Positions 1-8,143 of a stretch of DNA of 64,000 nt are shown here, in pieces. This DNA is from Roseospira marina (GTDB taxonomy: Bacteria; Pseudomonadota; Alphaproteobacteria; Rhodospirillales; Rhodospirillaceae). The position numbers and the translations under genes were made by a program. The stretch spans positions 1-64,000 of the forward strand of contig NZ_JACIGJ010000013.1 of NCBI RefSeq assembly GCF_014197855.1, given 5' to 3'. The notes under the pieces are model-generated. The model worked only from the letters and a program-made list of their open reading frames with translations, did no database searches and was not told the origin of the DNA. Numbering within the stretch: the stretch's first letter is position 1; every line of letters begins with the position of its first letter.

Positions 1-205
1 GCCGATACATGAATATGGAGCCGCTCCACGCGATGCAGGCCTCCTCATCCGGAGCCGTCGCGTGACGAAATGTGCGAAAGATCCTGGACGGTACCCCCTG
101 CCACTTTTTGGCGCGCGGCTGAACTACGGCGACTTCATAATAAAATTTTTGGACAGATTCCAGTGACTTATCAAATATTATAAATAAAAATAAACGAGGC
201 GCCAC
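1..205. other. Left-edge intergenic DNA, AT-rich leader
   Basis: No gene can be supported here. A short open frame runs in from the window edge and stops at 63-65, too short to identify. From about 130 to 200 the DNA becomes markedly AT-rich compared with the rest of the window and ends in a GAGG ribosome-binding site for the next gene, so this is probably its promoter. No clear -35/-10 pair was assigned. Confidence 0.4.
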
Positions 206-502
206 ATGAAACGGTTCACTCAAATTACATTTCACTTTATTTCTTTAGCAGCGGTCATCGTTTTATTTTCTCTACCAGGCAATGAATACGCCTGGATGCT
301 CGATATGGCACCGGATCTGCCGGCCGTGCCGGAGGATCCCGGTGCGGGGGACCGCGTGGTGGCCGGCACCGCGCTTGTGGGTCTCGTCATCCTGTGTCAG
401 GCCATCGCTATAAGGCTGTCCAAGCGGTGGGTGAGTCGCATGTTCTCTGTAGGTCTGATCGCCGTGGCCGTCGTGGGCTGGGCTGGAGCGTCATGGGTCT
501 GA
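206..502 (+). CDS. Small hypothetical membrane protein (98 aa)
   Basis: I do not recognise a family. The protein begins with Lys/Arg and then a hydrophobic stretch at about residues 8-24, which could be a membrane segment or signal anchor. Two further hydrophobic segments lie at about 52-69 and 80-97, with a short basic loop between them (KRWVSR). An acidic, proline-rich loop separates the first two segments. The ATG follows a GAGG motif with six-base spacing, and the region before it is AT-rich, as expected of a promoter. The N-terminal part uses AT-rich codons and the rest is GC-rich. It is isolated, with a chemoreceptor gene converging on it, so context gives no function. The coding call is fairly good; the role is unknown. 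Confidence 0.6.
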   Translation: MKRFTQITFHFISLAAVIVLFSLPGNEYAWMLDMAPDLPAVPEDPGAGDRVVAGTALVGLVILCQAIAIRLSKRWVSRMFSVGLIAVAVVGWAGASWV

Positions 503-668
503 CGTACCACACATCGTGCGCCCCCTGCTCATCCTACGAGTGTGCCGGTGCCCCTACCCCTGGAGCGTGGTCCGAGAGGAGGCAGAGTCCGGCGCCACGG
601 TCAGACATCCCCCCGGAGGACTCACCTGGCCGCTGGACCCGCTTTGGAGGCAGGGTCCGTCGGGGGTC

Positions 669-2219
669 TTACATGGCCCGGACATTCGTCAAGAAGTCAT
701 CGACGCGCGCCTGCAAGTCCGCCGACCGCTCGAAAAGGTCTTTTGATACCTCCAGCACGGACGCGGACGATTGCCCGGTCTCGCTGGCGGCCGCCTGGAC
801 AGCCATGATATTTGAAGACACTTCGCGCGTCGCTGCGGACTGTTCCTCAACCGCGCCAGAAATGGCGGTACTGATTTCGTTGACCTGCTCGATAATGGCC
901 GCGATCTTCTTTATGGTGCTTGCCGTTTCTTGACTGACGTTCTGAATGCCATCGATTTGGTTCGAAATCTCGTTGGTCGCCTTGGCGGTTTGTCCCGCCA
1001 GCGACTTGACCTCCGACGCCACGATGGCAAAGCCCTTTCCGGCATCGCCGGCCCGCGCGGCCTCGATGGTGGCATTCAACGCCAACAAGTTGGTTTGGTC
1101 GGCGACATCCGAGATCAAACGGGTGACATCGCCGATTTTCGAGGCCGCCTCAAGCAGGCTTGCCACGAGGTCTTCGGACCGCCGCGCCTCTTCGACCGCA
1201 TCGCCAACAATGCGCACCGAATGGGTGACCTGATTCGATATTTCATCGACAGAGACGGAAAGCTCTTCCGTGGCGGAGGCGACGGCACTGGATTTCGCGC
1301 TGTTCTCTTCCGCCGCGGCCGCCAAGGTGTGGGCCGTGTTCTGCATGTCCTGCGTTGATGACGACAGCACCTGCACAAGCGAGGACACGTTTTCCTCGAA
1401 ATCACGGGCGATCTCCCGGTTCTGCTCCTTGCGTTCTGTCAGGTCTGTCGCGACTTTGACGACCTTGAACGGTTTGCCGGTCATGTCGAAGATCGGGTTA
1501 TAGGAGGCCTCGATCCAGACTTCCTTTCCGCCCTTGCCAAGGCGCATGAATTGCGCCGCCTGATACTCACCGGCGTTGAGCTGCGCCCAGAAATTCTTGT
1601 ACTCCTTGCTCGCGGCAAAGACAGAATCGGTGAAAATCCGGTGATTTTTCCCCTTAATCTCCGGAAGTGAGTATCCCATGAGCTTCAGAAAGTTCTCATT
1701 AGCATCAATAATGGTTCCATCCATCTCGAATTGAATGACCGCCTGAACGCGGTTAATTGCCTTAATAAGTCCGTCTTTTTCAGCCGATGAAAGGGACTTT
1801 TTCGTAATATCTGTCGCGTATTTTATAATTTTGTAAGGCTTGCCGTTCTTTCCAAAGACCGGGTTATAGGAGGCCTCGATCCATACTTTCCTTCCGCTCT
1901 TGCTCATGCGCAGGAACTGTGCCGATTTGTACTCACCCCGATTCAATGCATTCCAGAATTCTCTGTACTCCGGACTGGCCGCAAGGGCGGCATCAACGAA
2001 TATGCGATGATGCTTGCCGCGGATCTCCGGCAATGTGTACTCCATCAGGTCGAGAAATCGGTCGTTGGCCGTCAGGATTGTCCCATCCGTCGTGAATTCG
2101 ATGATCGCCTGCGACCGATTAAGCGCGGAGAGAATATCGGACATTTCGCGCGAAGATTTTTTTGCCCCTGGCCGGCTGAGACCCACGACATTTGATATAA
2201 AATTCAGAACCATTCGCAT
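669..2219 (-). CDS. Soluble methyl-accepting chemotaxis protein with two PAS domains
   Basis: This is a chemoreceptor of about 516 residues with no transmembrane segment, so it probably senses a cytoplasmic signal. Two PAS domains (about residues 28-138 and 150-261) are near copies: both start with an (N)R-QA-I-F motif and both contain WIEASYNP and a PAC-like ending ATD(I/L)T. The rest is an MCP signalling domain with the conserved hairpin tip [15 protein letters not shown] at its centre. It should control CheA through CheW. The longest frame begins with a TTG at 2285. I prefer ATG 2219 or 2213, because the extra residues look like leader sequence, but no strong ribosome-binding site decides between them. 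No PAS haem or flavin ligand can be assigned by eye. Confidence 0.93.
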   Translation of the reverse strand: MRMVLNFISNVVGLSRPGAKKSSREMSDILSALNRSQAIIEFTTDGTILTANDRFLDLMEYTLPEIRGKHHRIFVDAALAASPEYREFWNALNRGEYKSAQFLRMSKSGRKVWIEASYNPVFGKNGKPYKIIKYATDITKKSLSSAEKDGLIKAINRVQAVIQFEMDGTIIDANENFLKLMGYSLPEIKGKNHRIFTDSVFAASKEYKNFWAQLNAGEYQAAQFMRLGKGGKEVWIEASYNPIFDMTGKPFKVVKVATDLTERKEQNREIARDFEENVSSLVQVLSSSTQDMQNTAHTLAAAAEENSAKSSAVASATEELSVSVDEISNQVTHSVRIVGDAVEEARRSEDLVASLLEAASKIGDVTRLISDVADQTNLLALNATIEAARAGDAGKGFAIVASEVKSLAGQTAKATNEISNQIDGIQNVSQETASTIKKIAAIIEQVNEISTAISGAVEEQSAATREVSSNIMAVQAAASETGQSSASVLEVSKDLFERSADLQARVDDFLTNVRAM

Positions 2220-2610
2220 CTTCCGCGTCCCAAAAACAAAGGGCAAAACAATGGTTGTGAACTTCGCGCTCAGAACACACCGCAATCAAAAAGCGATCCC
2301 AGCACAAACATTTTTCGCCGCCCGGCGCTGCAACTCATATAGGCTACAGGGCTTCCATGGCAAACGCGAATATTTCCCTGGTCGGCCTTATAGCGGCCAC
2401 CCCTCCTTTTTTCATATCTGAACGTACGACGTTTGGCCTGGGCTTGCTTGAAATGTGCCCCCAGACTGCAGACTTTTGGGAACCATCGGCCACAGTCCCT
2501 CTATACGCGCGCACCGTCCGGATTGGATGCACCGGGCGCATTAAAACCGCCGAAAGGCGCAGAGGGAGCCCGCAGCCCACTCCCCCGCGCCCGGTCGGAT
2601 GCCTCGCGGG
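2220..2610. other. Intergenic region between chemoreceptor and aldo/keto reductase
   Basis: About 390 bases, with the promoter side of the chemoreceptor gene at the left end and the 3' end of the reductase gene at the right. The part from 2220 to 2420 is moderately AT-rich and may hold the chemoreceptor promoter. Small frames are present on both strands, but none has a good start or recognisable protein. I saw no hairpin terminator. Confidence 0.4.
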
Positions 2611-3657
2611 TTATGCCCGCCGAGGCGTGCTCAACGCCGTTCGGTAGTCGCCCTGCCGCTCCATCATCCAGCCGGGATATTCCGGCGTCAGGCGGCTGGC
2701 CTCGTCCAGGGTGGCAAGCTCTGCCTCGGACAGGTCGAGATCACTGGCGGCGATGTTGTCCGTCAACTGATCCACCCGCTTGGCGCCCACGATCACGCTG
2801 CTCACGGCAGACTGATGCAGCAGCCACGACAGCGCGACCTGTGCCACGCTGACGCCATGGGTCTCGGCAATCGGCCGCATGACGTCGATGATGTCGAAGG
2901 CGCGGTCCTTGTTCACCGGCGGGAAGTCGAAGATGGCGCGGCGCGCGCCCTCCTCGCCCCCAGCGCCGTCGCGGCTGTACTTGCCGCTCAGCAACCCGCC
3001 GGCCAGCGGGCTCCAGACCATCAGGCCGAGCTGCTCCGACCGCAGCATGGGCACGATCTCGCGTTCCAGGTCGCGGCCGGCGATGGTGTAGTACGCTTGC
3101 AGCGAGCGAATCTTGGCGAAGCCGCGTCGCTCGCAGATGCCAAGGCCCTTGGCGATGTGCCACGCGGCCCAGTTCGACACGCCGATGTAGCGGACATAGC
3201 CCAGCCGGACGAGATCGTTGAGCGCCTCCAGTGTCTCCTCAATGGGGGTCACCGGATCGAAGCCATGGATCTGATACAGGTCGATGTGGTCGAGCTGCAA
3301 GCGCTCCAGGCTGGCCCGGCACTGGTCCAGGATATGGCCGCGTGACGCGCCGGCCCCGTTCGGATGATCGGAAAAGCGGCCGTAAACCTTGGTGGCCACG
3401 ACCACCTCGTCGCGGGGGACACCCAGGTTTTTCAGGGCCTGGCCGGTGATCTTCTCGGACAGCCCCTTGGAGTACACATTCGCGGTGTCGATGAAGTTGA
3501 TCCCCGCATCCAGCGCGGTGCGGACCAGGGCATCGGCATCGGCCTGCGGCACATGGCCGATCTGGCCCCACATGCCGTCGTCGCCGCCGAAGGTCATGGT
3601 GCCCAGGCACAGCTCGGAGACCATAAAGCCGGTCTGACCCAAAGTGTTGTATCGCAC
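2611..3657 (-). CDS. Aldo/keto reductase
   Basis: A 348-residue NAD(P)H-dependent oxidoreductase of the aldo/keto reductase superfamily, (alpha/beta)8 barrel. It begins with the typical YNTLGQTGFMVSELCLGTMTFGG, carries the catalytic Asp-Tyr region (FIDTANVYSKG), an active-site Lys (VVATKVYG), the barrel motif IDLYQIHGFDP with its His, and the C-terminal nucleotide-binding stretch SSVIVGAKRVDQL. It belongs to the YajO/Tas-like group that reduces aldehydes and ketones; the substrate is not known. The start is GTG 3657, preceded by AGGAG at six-base spacing. The frame is open further upstream to 3723, but that extension looks like leader. It is divergent from an AraC-type regulator 205 bases away, which probably controls it. 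Confidence 0.92.
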   Translation of the reverse strand: MRYNTLGQTGFMVSELCLGTMTFGGDDGMWGQIGHVPQADADALVRTALDAGINFIDTANVYSKGLSEKITGQALKNLGVPRDEVVVATKVYGRFSDHPNGAGASRGHILDQCRASLERLQLDHIDLYQIHGFDPVTPIEETLEALNDLVRLGYVRYIGVSNWAAWHIAKGLGICERRGFAKIRSLQAYYTIAGRDLEREIVPMLRSEQLGLMVWSPLAGGLLSGKYSRDGAGGEEGARRAIFDFPPVNKDRAFDIIDVMRPIAETHGVSVAQVALSWLLHQSAVSSVIVGAKRVDQLTDNIAASDLDLSEAELATLDEASRLTPEYPGWMMERQGDYRTALSTPRRA

Positions 3658-3862
3658 GGTCGGCTCCTGTCGGTTCGGGAAAGAGGAGGCGCGCCGGGGT
3701 CCCCGGCGGCGCCCCACTGACATAGCCCGCCCCGCCCCGGATCCTGTAGCCGATTGCTTTCGGATTCTTGCCTGATCCTTTCATTTCGGGATCATCGGCG
3801 CTGGCGCGGCCTCGCCACCCGTGTACAGTACGCGCCAGCCCCACGATGGAACGGATCACGGC

Positions 3863-4765
3863 ATGACGGCAACCCTTGATGATCTGCTCGCCCGGATCGA
3901 CCGGCATTGCGGACCTGGACGCACCGACACCCCCGTTCCCCGGGTGCGCCTAATGCGGGCCACCAAGCCCACGGTTCCGGCGCGCACGCTGTATGAACCG
4001 TTGCTCTGTCTGGTCGCACAAGGCAGCAAGCGGGTGATGATCGGCGATCAGGAACTGCGCTACGGGGCCGGCCACCATGTCGTGGTCTCGCTGGACCTGC
4101 CCGCCCGCACCGAAATCGACCAGGCCAGCCGGGAAACACCGTATCTTGCGATGGTGCTGACGCTGGACCGCGCCCTTCTGGCCGATGTGCTGTTGACCCT
4201 GCCCGCGCCGCCGCCCGACGTCGCGGAAGCGGTCGCCTTCCAGGTCTGCCGGACGGAGCCGGCCTTGCTCGATTCTGCCGTGCGGCTTCTGGACCTGCTG
4301 GACCACCCGACCGACATTCCCGCGCTGGGACCGTTGATCGAGCGGGAGATCCTGTACCGCCTCGCCGCCGGCGAACAGGGCGCCATGCTGCGCCAGATCG
4401 TGACCACGGGCAGCCGGCTGGCCCAGATCAGCCGCGCCACGGCCTGGATCCGCGCCCACTATAGCGAACCCTTGCGCGTGAACACCCTGGCGCGGCACGT
4501 CGGCATGAGCCCCACGACCTTTCACCGCCACTTCAAGGCGGCCACCGCCATGAGCCCATTGCAGTTCCAGAAGCAGATCCGATTGCAGGAAGCCCGGCGT
4601 CTGTTGGCCGCGCAGGCGGGTGACGCGGCCGGAATCGGTTTTCAGGTCGGCTATGAAAGTCCGTCCCAGTTCAGCCGGGAGTACAGCCGTCTATTCGGGG
4701 CGCCCCCGCTGCGCGACGCCACCTTTCTGCGCGCCCACGGGTTCGACCCCGACCCGCCCCCGTAA
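3863..4765 (+). CDS. AraC family transcriptional regulator
   Basis: A 300-residue DNA-binding regulator. The N-terminal half is the AraC-N type cupin-like domain (about residues 25-180), including the typical EPLLCLVAQGSKRVMIG motif. The C-terminal hundred residues form a double helix-turn-helix, with LARHVGMSPTTFHRHFKA in the first helix pair and GFQVGYESPSQFSREYSRLFG in the second. The ATG at 3863 was chosen because the upstream in-frame GTG at 3821 adds residues unlike the family. The gene is divergent from the aldo/keto reductase gene, the usual arrangement for a regulator and its target, so it probably responds to an aldehyde, alcohol or related compound. That target is inferred from position only. 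Confidence 0.9.
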   Translation: MTATLDDLLARIDRHCGPGRTDTPVPRVRLMRATKPTVPARTLYEPLLCLVAQGSKRVMIGDQELRYGAGHHVVVSLDLPARTEIDQASRETPYLAMVLTLDRALLADVLLTLPAPPPDVAEAVAFQVCRTEPALLDSAVRLLDLLDHPTDIPALGPLIEREILYRLAAGEQGAMLRQIVTTGSRLAQISRATAWIRAHYSEPLRVNTLARHVGMSPTTFHRHFKAATAMSPLQFQKQIRLQEARRLLAAQAGDAAGIGFQVGYESPSQFSREYSRLFGAPPLRDATFLRAHGFDPDPPP

Positions 4766-5072
4766 CCGGCGAAGAGACTCGAGCTCGCGTACGGGTCGGA
4801 CACCGGGGGGCCGCTCTCAAGCCCATGCGAACGCGCCGCATCCGCAGAAAACGGCGGGATTTTTCCACAGGAGTGTCATCAAGTCCGTGACATTGACACG
4901 CCAATGTGTCAATTTTGCTTGACTAATGGAGGCGCCCGCCGTGAGGTGATCGCCGTCGTCCGATGATCCAGCGCGCTGTTCGACCGACGCAATCGACCGA
5001 CCGGGCGCGGCGTGGTTTTTTGATCGAAATGATGGCGAAGCCAAGGGCTCCTGTCCGGAGTATAGTCCTGCA
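4766..5072. other. Intergenic region upstream of aminotransferase gene
   Basis: 307 bases without a gene. It contains the perfect inverted repeat at 4893-4912 listed separately, followed by an AT-rich stretch (TTTTGC) at about 4913-4920. A TATAGT element lies close to the aminotransferase start, at about 5059-5065. This is probably the promoter and operator region of the aminotransferase gene. Confidence 0.45.
4893..4912. promoter_or_regulatory. Perfect palindrome, candidate operator
   Basis: TTGACAC and GTGTCAA form exact 7-base arms around a 6-base centre. The left arm also resembles a -35 hexamer (TTGACA), so a bound protein could block polymerase. It lies 161 bases before the aminotransferase start and after the AraC-type gene. 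The identity of the regulator is unknown. Confidence 0.5.
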
Positions 5073-6464
5073 ATGACTCAGGTTCCGCGTCCCAACTCGG
5101 CTGCCGCCCGCGATGTCCGCAGCCAGTTGCACCCCTACACCAATCCTCTGGCGCTGGAGGCCGACGGCCCGGTGATCGTGACCCGCGGCGACGGCGTCTG
5201 GGTGGAGGATGAAGCCGGCGAACGCTACATTGAGGGCTTGGCCGGCCTCTGGTGCACGGCCCTCGGCTTTTCGGCGGAGGAACGTCTGGCCCGCGCCGCC
5301 TATGACCAGATGCGCGCGCTGTCGTTCTACCACCCGTTCGGCCAGAAAGCGCACGTTCCCGGCATCGACCTTGCCGAGAAGCTGTTGGCCATGGCCCCGG
5401 TGCCCATGTCCAAGGTGCTGTTCTCGACCTCCGGGTCGGAAGCCAACGACACCGCCATCAAGCTGATCCGCTTCTACAACAACGCCCTCGGCCGGCCCGA
5501 GAAGAAGAAGATCATCAGCCGCATCAAGGGCTACCACGGTGTCACGCTCGCCACCGCCAGCCTGACCGGCCTGCCGAACAATCATCGCGATTTCGATCTG
5601 CCGCTGCCGGGCATCCTGCACACCACCTGCCCACACCACTACCATGGCGCGGTCGAGGGCGAGAGCCCGGAGGCCTTCGCCACCCGCTGCGCGGAAGACC
5701 TGGACGCCCTGATCGAGGCCGAGGGGCCCGAGACCGTGGCCGCGTTCTTTGCCGAGCCGGTGATGGGCGCCGGCGGCGTGCTGGTGCCGCCGCCGACGTA
5801 TTTCGAGAAGATTCAGGCGGTGCTGAAGAAGCACGACGTGCTGTTGGTCGCCGACGAGGTCATTTGCGGTTTCGGCCGCACCGGCAACGTGTGGGGCAGC
5901 CAGACCTTCGGCCTGCAACCCGATCTGCTGACCTGCGCCAAGCAGTTGTCCTCCGGCTACATGCCGGTGTCCGCGCTGATGCTGTCGGAGGCGGTCTACC
6001 AGCCCATCCGGGACAACGCCGGCCGTATCGGGATCCTCGGGCATGGGTACACCTATGGGGGGCACCCCGTGGCCTGCGCGGTCGCCAACGAAGTGCTGAC
6101 GATCTACGAGGAACGCGAGTTGTTCGCGCACGCCGCCACGGTCGGACCGCACATGCAAGCACGCCTGCGCACCCTGGCCGACCATCCGCTGGTCGACGAG
6201 GTACGCGGTGTCGGCCTGATCGCCGGGGTGGAGATTGCCCGCGACAAGGCCAAGCGCCAGCCGTTCGAACCCGCCCAGGGCGTGGGCGCGGCCCTCGGAC
6301 GGCACCTGCACCGGCGCGGGGTCATCACCCGCGTCATTGGTGATACGATCGCCTTCTCGCCGCCGCTGATTATTACCGACGAGGAGGTTGACGCCATGGT
6401 CGAGCGAGTTGCCTTGGCCCTGGATGACACTCTGGCCTGGTGCAGGGCCGAGGGTCTCGTGTAA
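5073..6464 (+). CDS. Class III PLP-dependent aminotransferase (omega-transaminase type)
   Basis: A 463-residue fold-type I aminotransferase of the amine/omega-amino acid:pyruvate group. Family marks are the N-terminal LHPYTNP and GLAGLWC, the glycine-rich cofactor-phosphate loop TSGSEAND, the substrate motif GYHGVT, and the PLP-ring aspartate D261 in VADEVICGFGRTG. The Schiff-base lysine is K290 in CAKQLSSGYMPVSA, and GYTYGGHPV follows. It probably moves an amino group from an omega-amino acid or amine to pyruvate or a keto acid; the substrate cannot be read from sequence. It lies 222 bases upstream of hemA on the same strand. An amino-group role around 5-aminolevulinate or 4,5-dioxovalerate is possible but is only an inference from position. 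Confidence 0.93.
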   Translation: MTQVPRPNSAAARDVRSQLHPYTNPLALEADGPVIVTRGDGVWVEDEAGERYIEGLAGLWCTALGFSAEERLARAAYDQMRALSFYHPFGQKAHVPGIDLAEKLLAMAPVPMSKVLFSTSGSEANDTAIKLIRFYNNALGRPEKKKIISRIKGYHGVTLATASLTGLPNNHRDFDLPLPGILHTTCPHHYHGAVEGESPEAFATRCAEDLDALIEAEGPETVAAFFAEPVMGAGGVLVPPPTYFEKIQAVLKKHDVLLVADEVICGFGRTGNVWGSQTFGLQPDLLTCAKQLSSGYMPVSALMLSEAVYQPIRDNAGRIGILGHGYTYGGHPVACAVANEVLTIYEERELFAHAATVGPHMQARLRTLADHPLVDEVRGVGLIAGVEIARDKAKRQPFEPAQGVGAALGRHLHRRGVITRVIGDTIAFSPPLIITDEEVDAMVERVALALDDTLAWCRAEGLV

Positions 6465-6605
6465 CGCCCGGCTGTCGCATCTCCGGATCGGGTGCGGGGC
6501 GGTTTCCAGCCCCGCGGGGGACCTGGCCCGGCCGGATCGACAGCCCCTTGCTTCCGTTGTTCCGTTTGCCGAACTCCCCCCGCCTGGCGATGGGGTGACC
6601 TCTGG

Positions 6606-6624
6606 GACACAGACATCCTGTGTC
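6606..6624. promoter_or_regulatory. Palindrome upstream of hemA, candidate operator
   Basis: GACACAG and CTGTGTC are exact 7-base arms around ACATC. The centre lies about 70 bases before the hemA start codon, a position suited to an operator or promoter element. The 5-base core arms GACAC/GTGTC also occur in the palindrome at 4893-4912, but with different spacing (9 versus 6 bases). The binding protein is unknown. Confidence 0.45.
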
Positions 6625-6686
6625 GAAGGGACAGGGTCACAGGTCATCGTGGATCGGGGCATCGTCTGACCAAGAGGACGTGACCG

Positions 6687-7901
6687 ATGGATTATCAGAC
6701 CTACTTCGCGAGCCGTCTGCGTGATTTGCGCGACGAGGGGCGGTATCGCGTCTTCTGCGACCTGGAGCGTCGCACCGGCAAATTCCCGATGGCCGTCAAT
6801 CACCGCGACGGCGAAACCCATGACGTGACGATCTGGTGTTCGAACGACTACATGGGCATGGGTATGAACCCGGTCGTGACCAACGCCATCGCGGAAGCGG
6901 TCCAGGCGGTCGGCGCCGGCGCCGGCGGCACCCGCAACATCTCGGGCACGACGCACGAGCATGTCCTGCTGGAAAATGAACTGGCATCCTGGCACGGCAA
7001 GGAATCGTCCCTGATTTTCACCAGCGGCTATGTGGCCAACCTGACCACGCTGATGACGCTGGGTCAGCAGATCCCGGATCTGGTGATCTTCTCCGACGCG
7101 CTGAACCACAACAGCATGATCGAGGGTGTGCGCCACTCCCGCGCCCCCAAGAAGATTTTCAAGCACAATGATCCGAAGGACCTGGACCGGCTGCTGTCCG
7201 AGTATCCGAAGGACACGCCGAAGCTGGTGGCGTTCGAATCCGTGTACTCCATGGACGGCGACATCGCCCCCATCGCCGACATCTGCGACGTCGCCGAGAA
7301 GCACGGCGCGCTGACCTTCCTCGACGAAGTGCACGCGGTCGGCATGTACGGTGAGTTCGGGTCGGGTGTGGCCGAGCGGGACGGCGTCGCCGACCGCATC
7401 GACATCATCCAGGCCACCATGGGCAAGGCCATCGGCTGCATCGGTGGCTACATCGCCGGCTCGGCCGACATGGTGGACTTCGTCCGCAGCTTCGGCGCCG
7501 GCTTCATCTTCACAACGTCGCTGCCGCCGGGCATCGCGGCCGGCGCGCGCGCCAGCATCCAGCACCTGCGCCAGCACAACGAGCTGCGCATCCGCCACCA
7601 GGAGCGCGCCGCCACCCTGAAGCGCCGCCTGCGCGAGCTGAACCTGCCGGTGATGGACTCGGTCAGCCACATCGTGCCGCTGCTCGTCGGCGACGCGACG
7701 CAGTGCAAACAGGCCTCCGACCTGCTGCTGCGCCGTCACAACATCTATGTGCAGCCGATCAACTACCCGACCGTGCCGCGCGGCACGGAGCGTCTGCGCA
7801 TCACCCCGACCCCGCTGCACGACGACGCGCTGATGGACCAGTTGGTCGCGGCGCTGCTCGACGTCTGGAGCACGCTGGAAATCGACCAGCAGGCGGCCTG
7901 A
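6687..7901 (+). CDS. hemA: 5-aminolevulinate synthase
   Basis: Condenses glycine with succinyl-CoA to make 5-aminolevulinate, the first step of the C4 (Shemin) route to haem, cobalamin and bacteriochlorophyll. The 404-residue length is standard for alphaproteobacteria. It has the N-terminal substrate region, CSNDYMGMG, the glycine-rich GAGAGGTRNISGT, HNSMI, the PLP aspartate in FLDEVHAVGMYG, and the cofactor lysine K247 in TMGKAIGCIGGYIAG. The start ATG follows AGAGGA at good spacing. A class III aminotransferase gene lies upstream, and a strong hairpin terminator at 7972-8004 ends the unit. A palindrome at 6606-6624 may carry regulation. Confidence 0.98.
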   Translation: MDYQTYFASRLRDLRDEGRYRVFCDLERRTGKFPMAVNHRDGETHDVTIWCSNDYMGMGMNPVVTNAIAEAVQAVGAGAGGTRNISGTTHEHVLLENELASWHGKESSLIFTSGYVANLTTLMTLGQQIPDLVIFSDALNHNSMIEGVRHSRAPKKIFKHNDPKDLDRLLSEYPKDTPKLVAFESVYSMDGDIAPIADICDVAEKHGALTFLDEVHAVGMYGEFGSGVAERDGVADRIDIIQATMGKAIGCIGGYIAGSADMVDFVRSFGAGFIFTTSLPPGIAAGARASIQHLRQHNELRIRHQERAATLKRRLRELNLPVMDSVSHIVPLLVGDATQCKQASDLLLRRHNIYVQPINYPTVPRGTERLRITPTPLHDDALMDQLVAALLDVWSTLEIDQQAA

Positions 7902-7971
7902 TCCAAGGTCCCGGCGCGGGCGGAAACCACCCGCGTCGGCCGTTCTGCCGTCGTCATCGTTCGCGTTGTCG

Positions 7972-8004
7972 CCCCCCGTCCGCACCGGTCGGGGGGTGTT
8001 TTTT
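7972..8004 (+). terminator. Rho-independent terminator after hemA
   Basis: A C-run of six with the following G pairs with a C and a G-run of six across a short loop, and the stem is followed by TG and a run of six T. It is 70 bases past the hemA stop codon and in the right orientation for it. Confidence 0.8.
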
Positions 8005-8025
8005 CGGGCGCCACATGGGTCCGCC

Positions 8026-8047
8026 CCCTCCCCTGGATAGGGGAGGG
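8026..8047. repeat. GC-rich palindromic element, probably a dispersed repeat
   Basis: CCCTCCCCT and AGGGGAGGG are exact 9-base arms around GGAT. A second C-rich/G-rich block of similar look, in the opposite sense, lies at about 8098-8122. The pair resembles the short palindromic repeats scattered between genes in many alphaproteobacterial genomes. Only this copy is visible in the window, so the dispersed nature is an inference. Confidence 0.5.
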
Positions 8048-8143
8048 ACGGGGTGGGGTTGATGCGGAGATCGGTGTGCCCATCGAGCGCCACACCTACC
8101 CCCTCCCCCCGCCGGGGAGAGGAGATGCACAGCGAACCACACC

